NCBI GenBank assembly: GCA_049472395.1
Contig: JBLIRR010000040.1
Span: forward strand, 1-55,679
Length of the DNA: 55,679 bases
Source: JBLIRR01 sp049472395
GTDB taxonomy: Bacteria; SZUA-182; DTGQ01; JBLIRR01
Direction: 5' to 3'
Part shown: in pieces, positions 52,701 to 55,679 of the stretch
Numbering within the stretch: the stretch's first letter is position 1
Layout of the letters: every line of letters starts with the position of its first letter
Notes under the pieces: model-generated
Database searches by the model: none
What the model saw: only the letters and a program-made list of their open reading frames with translations
What the model was told of the DNA's origin: nothing
Program-made: the position numbers and the translations under genes

Positions 52701-53837
52701 ATAAGCATATCCTCCGTATGCTCCGGCATACTGTGCATCCGTATCTGCCGATACAAACGCGGATTGTTTCCCTCGAAGCTCGGTTATATTACTCGCTATG
52801 ACTATGGTAAAGGTCATGGTTTTGAGAGGCGGGACGTTGGTTTCCCACTGTCGTTTGTAGGTAAAGGAAATTGATGTGGTCCCGAGCCCAACAGCCTTAA
52901 ATATCCATACATCCCTGCCGCCCATTCCAACCAATGCCATATTGGGGCTCATATACATATAACTTGTTAAGGAAAGCTTTGACGTATCCCAGTCTGCGAA
53001 CCATTTATAGCCTGTGCTCGGATTGGCCGCAAGCTCAATTCTGATAGTACCGTCTTTTTTCAGGTACACTGTTTTATTATTGTATGATTCATCGATGATC
53101 ATGCTTTTTATGGTTATCCTGGCCTGAGCCACTTCTTGATATCCTATGGCGGTCGGGGTGAGAAAGGCTTCAATAGTGTAATCTCCCGGGGCCACACTTA
53201 CACCATTGTTATCCTCTTGCTCCCATTGGGCTTGAAAAGATTTTGTCTCAAAAGGAGCAAGGGTCAGCGTAGTTAATGCCATGGTATAATATTGATGTGA
53301 GGATAATTGCCAGATTACCTTGAGCAGATTATTTTTTATAACAATATCGAATTGTTTTCCTGAAGAAAAATTAAGTGTGAGGGGTGTTGCCATCTTGTTT
53401 GTCACATTAAAGGTAATTTTAACCGGCTCTCCTTCACTATAGGAGAATTTATCAGTGGCTACTTTATAGTCTAATTTTTTTTGAGAAACAGGGACCCAAG
53501 GAAGCGGCACAATCGGGGAAACCGGCACGTGCCACCACCATGAATATGTGGGCATAATACTACCACCGAAAAGAGTACTGATGGGAGCGCTTGTTTTTGT
53601 CCAGGAATCCCATGTAACAGAAGAGGCAGAAGGGGGAGTCAGGCCTGATGTATACCAAGAACCTGTAAAAGGCGTGACGGTTGAAGTCACGTAAGGATTA
53701 GAGAGGTTCCATTGCACGGATGACGGCATTGAATATGTCTGAATCTGGGCCATGGATGACCTCATCATAAGAGCATTAAAAATAAGAAAACAATTGAAAA
53801 TAATTATTGAAAATAGAGTAGTTTTTTTACATAACAT
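49701..53837 (-). CDS. Secreted giant protein: BsuPI-like and chagasin-like inhibitor domains plus beta-propeller domain
   Basis: A GTG at 53843 opens the frame, but the ATG at 53837 is better placed after AAGGAG and gives 1378 residues with a signal peptide. A Trp/Ser/Pro-rich segment (about 35-120) comes first. A BsuPI-like domain follows (about 125-245; YKVATDKFSYSEGEPVKITF). Next is an inhibitor I42/chagasin-like domain (about 250-350; NPSTGYKW, GMGGRDVWIFKAVG), known to block cysteine proteases. The remaining 1000 or so residues are a beta_propel-type repeat region (IKIEGTYLYLLNSYRGLIIC, RAYIIVNY, AYMVTFERIDPLWVIDLGDP) ending in a propeller closure. It may be a surface protein that resists or senses proteolysis (inference). 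Box array E lies upstream. Confidence 0.78.
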   Translation of the reverse strand: MLCKKTTLFSIIIFNCFLIFNALMMRSSMAQIQTYSMPSSVQWNLSNPYVTSTVTPFTGSWYTSGLTPPSASSVTWDSWTKTSAPISTLFGGSIMPTYSWWWHVPVSPIVPLPWVPVSQKKLDYKVATDKFSYSEGEPVKITFNVTNKMATPLTLNFSSGKQFDIVIKNNLLKVIWQLSSHQYYTMALTTLTLAPFETKSFQAQWEQEDNNGVSVAPGDYTIEAFLTPTAIGYQEVAQARITIKSMIIDESYNNKTVYLKKDGTIRIELAANPSTGYKWFADWDTSKLSLTSYMYMSPNMALVGMGGRDVWIFKAVGLGTTSISFTYKRQWETNVPPLKTMTFTIVIASNITELRGKQSAFVSADTDAQYAGAYGGYAYGAMAPGEVARETADQVAREIEEADIIKIEGTYLYLLNSYRGLIICDISDPRFPVILSKTPLESVGTPIDMYIRDERAYIIVNYINTDPYYSTDIFKIQPQEDAFIPTTAPILSRVIVMNIGDKSTPSVISSFDVEGSVTDSRIVGTILYVVASEYAYYYGPYGPYVRGFVEEPVAVTVPLLVEDSGVSAGGDVPSAVPINTEEAVSTVSPDIIAPDYIPPEEPQQQISILSIDISDPLNIREVDRINFEGFTNNIHVTDKAIFVESTQYNHPDTNTEVTYADINDPKGLINVRGSILVRGSVEDKFKMDFYNGYFRICTYEWTEKGGISNLYVIDFTEPDTPHLISSLMLGEGEQLFATRFDGEHAYMVTFERIDPLWVIDLGDPYNPQVKGELEVSGWSTHIEPRGDRLVTLGVDDTAGRMVSVSLFDVSDPGNPLLMKRVSFGDKEGWSTSGAYGDVKAFTILDEIGLILLPYSTYTYSEGTSYYDNRLQLIDYTDNDLKARGWVSQKGSVLRSRSVEDYLFSVSSEEIQVISAEDRDNPRIVASATLALNIIDAIPLSNGYVVRLIGESSGGYMLSAVPLSDPEDGPVVSELKLDSQNMPTITGNGNLVYMLIPHVESFSEPISEPVTVSTEEPVIVKPQEIYRTVESTTIRIIDFTNVTKPRERGSLEIPGFYQDIRPLEGSLPVSSYIRYNVVQMKKDVFVFNKAQPYYYPYLYAEVEQGDTEQKEFSGFIVVDLSQPDKPGITAEVPFDEAPPRTCFAKNGMFYFSYSQSIGEDEQKRPRSQYYLSRINLSNPSQPIEQKKINIPGYCVGVDDTGDFVYTIDSTWSSEKDDPYLQDYTFNVVKIVGDTAYLFDTVELEGTSSYTAIIDGRYAYLAGAGYFRYYGGPVLYDVRVSSSYPYYYGGKNEFMIIDLSNPEKLVPYTHSMEGISVDMLGAKGGKIFINSNGGVGCYSVTNPQQPILDAFTPGYSWKIVFNTDKGFVSLGYSGLWVKSL

Positions 53838-53976
53838 AATCACACTCCTTGTATGGTGTTTTGTTCATACTGCTTTCATATATTCATATAATAATTACAC
53901 ACACCTCCTTTCACGATTTTTATTATGATGAATATCATGTTGCCTGTATTTGTTGGCAAAATGGAGTATAAAAGTA

Positions 53977-54029
53977 ATTTTATCCCTTGATAATTAGAGG
54001 AGTATTAAAAAAAAATTAAAATATTTTAA
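53977..54029 (-). promoter_or_regulatory. Tandem 11-bp box array E with -10 (propeller/inhibitor gene)
   Basis: Read on the minus strand, TTAA boxes at 54029, 54019 and 54008 and CTAAT at 53997-53993 are spaced 10, 11 and 11 bp. Ten bases later comes TAAAAT (53982-53977). The start codon at 53837 is about 135 bases downstream. Confidence 0.62.
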
Positions 54030-54051
54030 CTTAAGAAATAACACGCACAAC

Positions 54052-54633
54052 TTATTGAGCAATAAAAAAAACAATCCCACGTCTTATCATCATGACGCCA
54101 ATTGCAGCAAGAAGGAGACTTGCTATTTTTGAAATGGTCTTAGTTCCCGCCCTTCCCAGATAATTCTTAATGAGTTCAGACAGGAGGAATGCGCCTCCGG
54201 CGAGGAGAATATTTATTAAGAGCGCCGCTGAAGTGATTAAAAAACCATGCTCGTTAAGAAGGAGGATAGAGGTTGTTAATACCGCCGGCCCTGTGATCAA
54301 AGGCACACCCAAAGGTACGGCTCCCATATTGTCAGGGTCTACCATCCTTTGTATCTTTTCTGCATTCACTAAATCGCTTATGGAAATTACTAAAAGCAAT
54401 ATGCCGCCTGCTATCATAAAATCGGCAACTGTAATGCCGAGGAGCTTGAGGATGGCAACACCGATCAAAAGGAAAGAGAACGCAACAACGCTGGCTGTAA
54501 TAACTGAGTGGTAGATAATTTTAAAGATTATTCGGCGCTCCATATCCTCTGTCAAGCTCCAGAAAATAGGGAGAACCCCCACTGCATCAACAGCAACAAA
54601 AAGTGGAACAAAGCATATCCAGAATTTTTTCAT
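54052..54633 (-). CDS. MarC-family integral membrane protein
   Basis: The 193-residue protein has six hydrophobic segments. Typical MarC/UPF0056 landmarks are VPLFVAVDAVGVLPIFWSLT at the start, MVDPDNMGAVPLGVPLITGPAVLTT in the middle and GAFLLSELIKNYLGRAGTKTISKIASLLLAAIGV near the end. Family members are of unknown transport function; the old link to multiple antibiotic resistance is not supported. The ATG at 54633 has no obvious strong ribosome-binding site. Box array F lies upstream, but its boxes point the other way. Confidence 0.88.
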   Translation of the reverse strand: MKKFWICFVPLFVAVDAVGVLPIFWSLTEDMERRIIFKIIYHSVITASVVAFSFLLIGVAILKLLGITVADFMIAGGILLLVISISDLVNAEKIQRMVDPDNMGAVPLGVPLITGPAVLTTSILLLNEHGFLITSAALLINILLAGGAFLLSELIKNYLGRAGTKTISKIASLLLAAIGVMMIRRGIVFFIAQ

Positions 54634-54750
54634 ACCTTTATGATCTCCGTGTCCTGTGTGGTTAACCGTACTCTATAGCCCGAAAACTTCACAAATGAGA
54701 ATAGAACAGTTTTCCGTATGACAATAAATGTTAATATACGCTATTAAAAA

Positions 54751-54825
54751 TTAAAAGAGCATTAAAATAAAATTAATATTTTTTAATTTATTTTTAATCT
54801 TTTCCTAATATTTTTCATATATCAT
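54751..54825 (+). promoter_or_regulatory. Tandem 11-bp box array F (marC / WPLWSP copy 3 intergenic)
   Basis: TTAA boxes at 54751, 54762, 54773, 54783 and 54794 and CTAAT at 54805-54809 have the step pattern 11, 11, 10, 11, 11, identical to the phoU array. Ten bases later comes TATCAT (54820-54825). The CTAAT orientation points right, to the 55207 gene. A leftward reading towards marC with TATATT (about 54738) is possible, because TTAA is self-complementary. Confidence 0.55.
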
Positions 54826-55206
54826 TATATTATAGTAAAAACTTAATTTATTTTTTAAATAAAATAGAAAAAATTTAATGCTCTCATGAGAAATTAAGTC
54901 GTAACTATTACTATAGGGAAGACGTCATTATGGCAGCTTCATAAAAAATGTAATGAAAGAAGAATAAAGAAAGACTAAAATTTCAATCCCAGACAGAAAA
55001 ATTCATCTCTAAATACCTTACCATAAGAACATTGTAAATACCTCATAGAAGAGAGTGGCTTTTTTAAATTCCTTTGGTGTATATAACAATCCCCAGAAGA
55101 GGAGGCCTAAGCCTATGGAGAAAGGATAAATAAAGAATAACAACGATTCCTGTAATCTAAATTACAGGAGATACACGAGAGGAAAAGTAAACAGAGAAAG
55201 GAAGTA
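54826..55206. other. Long leader before WPLWSP copy 3
   Basis: There is no gene here. It contains ATACCTCATAGAAGA at 55038-55052, identical to a 15-mer at 28603-28617 upstream of copy 2. It also holds a mini-frame (ATG GAG AAA GGA stop) after an AGGAGG site near 55100-55130, and the hairpin at 55148-55169. If array F is the promoter, the leader is nearly 380 bases long. Confidence 0.4.
55148..55169 (+). repeat. Short perfect hairpin before copy 3
   Basis: TCCTGTAAT and ATTACAGGA pair across a four-base loop, 37 bases upstream of the start codon at 55207. It has no T-run, so a regulatory or protein-binding role is likelier than termination. Confidence 0.5.
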
Positions 55207-55679
55207 ATGATGAAAAGGAAGATTATATTTTATAGTATCATTTGTATAATGGCTTTATTTTTAATACAGATTCCCATTAATTGCCCCGCCGCACCTGTTA
55301 CGAGTTTAAACTGGTGGCCTCTGCCTCCCTATAATACACTATGGCCCCTCTGGTCCCCCACACTCTCTCCCCCTAATGCGCTGGGAATACCAACACCCAT
55401 AGTAAGCAGCCTTACCACAGACACCGTCTTACCCGTTCAACCCGGCTTAACCTGGGATCCAAATAAAAAATATCCATGGCTTCTTTATAACACTCCCTTG
55501 GGAATGGTGTATTATGATCCTCTGTACGGTATTGATTTATGGCCGCCAAACTACCTCGTGAGTATTTTTGGCACTCCTCTTCCCATAAACCTCTCATTAA
55601 TTCCGGGATGGAGTATCTTGGCCCCTACAAGCACGGCTTGGCTCCAAACGAACGTACCCATTGGCAACAATGCATATTA
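55207..55679 (+). CDS. Small secreted Trp/Pro-rich protein, WPLWSP family (copy 3, cut by window edge)
   Basis: The frame starts at ATG 55207 (GAAAGGAAG ribosome-binding site) and is open to the window end, 157 codons. It has a signal peptide (MMKRKIIFYSIICIMALFLI, with cleavage likely near CPAAP). The mature part shows the family landmarks in diverged form: LPPYNTLWPLWSPTLSPPNA, DTVLPVQPGLTWD, PWLLYNTPLGMVYYDPLYGI, WPPNYL and LAPTSTAW. It is clearly homologous to the 27581 and 28683 products but far more distant than they are from each other. The stop lies outside the window. The unit probably answers to box array F. Confidence 0.78.
   Translation, partial: MMKRKIIFYSIICIMALFLIQIPINCPAAPVTSLNWWPLPPYNTLWPLWSPTLSPPNALGIPTPIVSSLTTDTVLPVQPGLTWDPNKKYPWLLYNTPLGMVYYDPLYGIDLWPPNYLVSIFGTPLPINLSLIPGWSILAPTSTAWLQTNVPIGNNAY

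Overview
The window looks like a chromosomal segment of a Gram-negative, outer-membrane-bearing bacterium of moderate to low G+C, probably from a poorly sampled lineage. A TamA/TamB pair, a GlnE with an ACT-like N-terminal extension, TPR-fused sulfatase-like enzymes beside a TPR-fused spermidine-synthase-like membrane protein, and very large secreted repeat proteins would fit candidate phyla such as Omnitrophica-like or deltaproteobacterial-type groups. I cannot fix the taxonomy from sequence alone. I found no rRNA, tRNA or CRISPR array.

Layout. 1-4510 is an eroding mobile/defence island on the minus strand: a transposase-like N-terminus cut by the window edge, a DUF1156-DUF499 deletion relic, a DUF4062/ATPase gene, and a SNF2-type helicase that has lost its second helicase half. 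4789-4953 is a small element with nested inverted repeats. It sits directly before a vapBC-type toxin-antitoxin pair (5017-5644). 5787-15720 is housekeeping: glnE, a small acidic protein, then tamB and tamA. 16097-23431 holds two large secreted proteins (a beta-helix/HYR-like protein and a PQQ-propeller/Ig-like protein). 23660-27231 is a sensor kinase and an NtrC-type regulator, divergent from two paralogous small secreted proteins rich in Trp and Pro (27581-29234). 29485-41628 is a sulfatase-like/TPR/SpeE-like cluster with a decayed second SpeE-TPR copy. 41768-42969 contains broken genes (a U32 peptidase tail and a frameshifted ankyrin gene). 43492-54633 carries phoU, a 104-residue protein, an ABC exporter, groEL with an unlisted 40-residue membrane peptide, a sigma-70 factor, a giant propeller/protease-inhibitor protein and marC. 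The right edge cuts a third Trp/Pro-rich secreted paralogue.

The most interesting signal is regulatory. Six intergenic regions carry the same promoter architecture: three to six (T/C)TAA boxes spaced 11 bp apart (sometimes one step of 10 bp), the last usually CTAAT, followed 10-11 bp later by a -10 hexamer. The arrays precede the beta-helix protein, phoU, the 104-residue protein, the 40-residue peptide plus groEL, the propeller/inhibitor protein, and the region between marC and the third Trp/Pro-rich protein. An 11-bp direct repeat that replaces the -35 element is how PhoB/OmpR-family activators bind, and phoU is among the targets. The inferred picture is a phosphate-type (or other OmpR-family) regulon that couples phosphate signalling, a chaperonin and a set of unusual secreted proteins.

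The second highlight is the small secreted family itself. It has three members in the window, two with a signal peptide and about 70% identity to each other. All share a WPLWSP core and have no cysteine in the mature part. I recognise no known domain in it. Trp/Pro-rich segments also occur at the tail of the beta-helix protein and at the head of the propeller/inhibitor protein.
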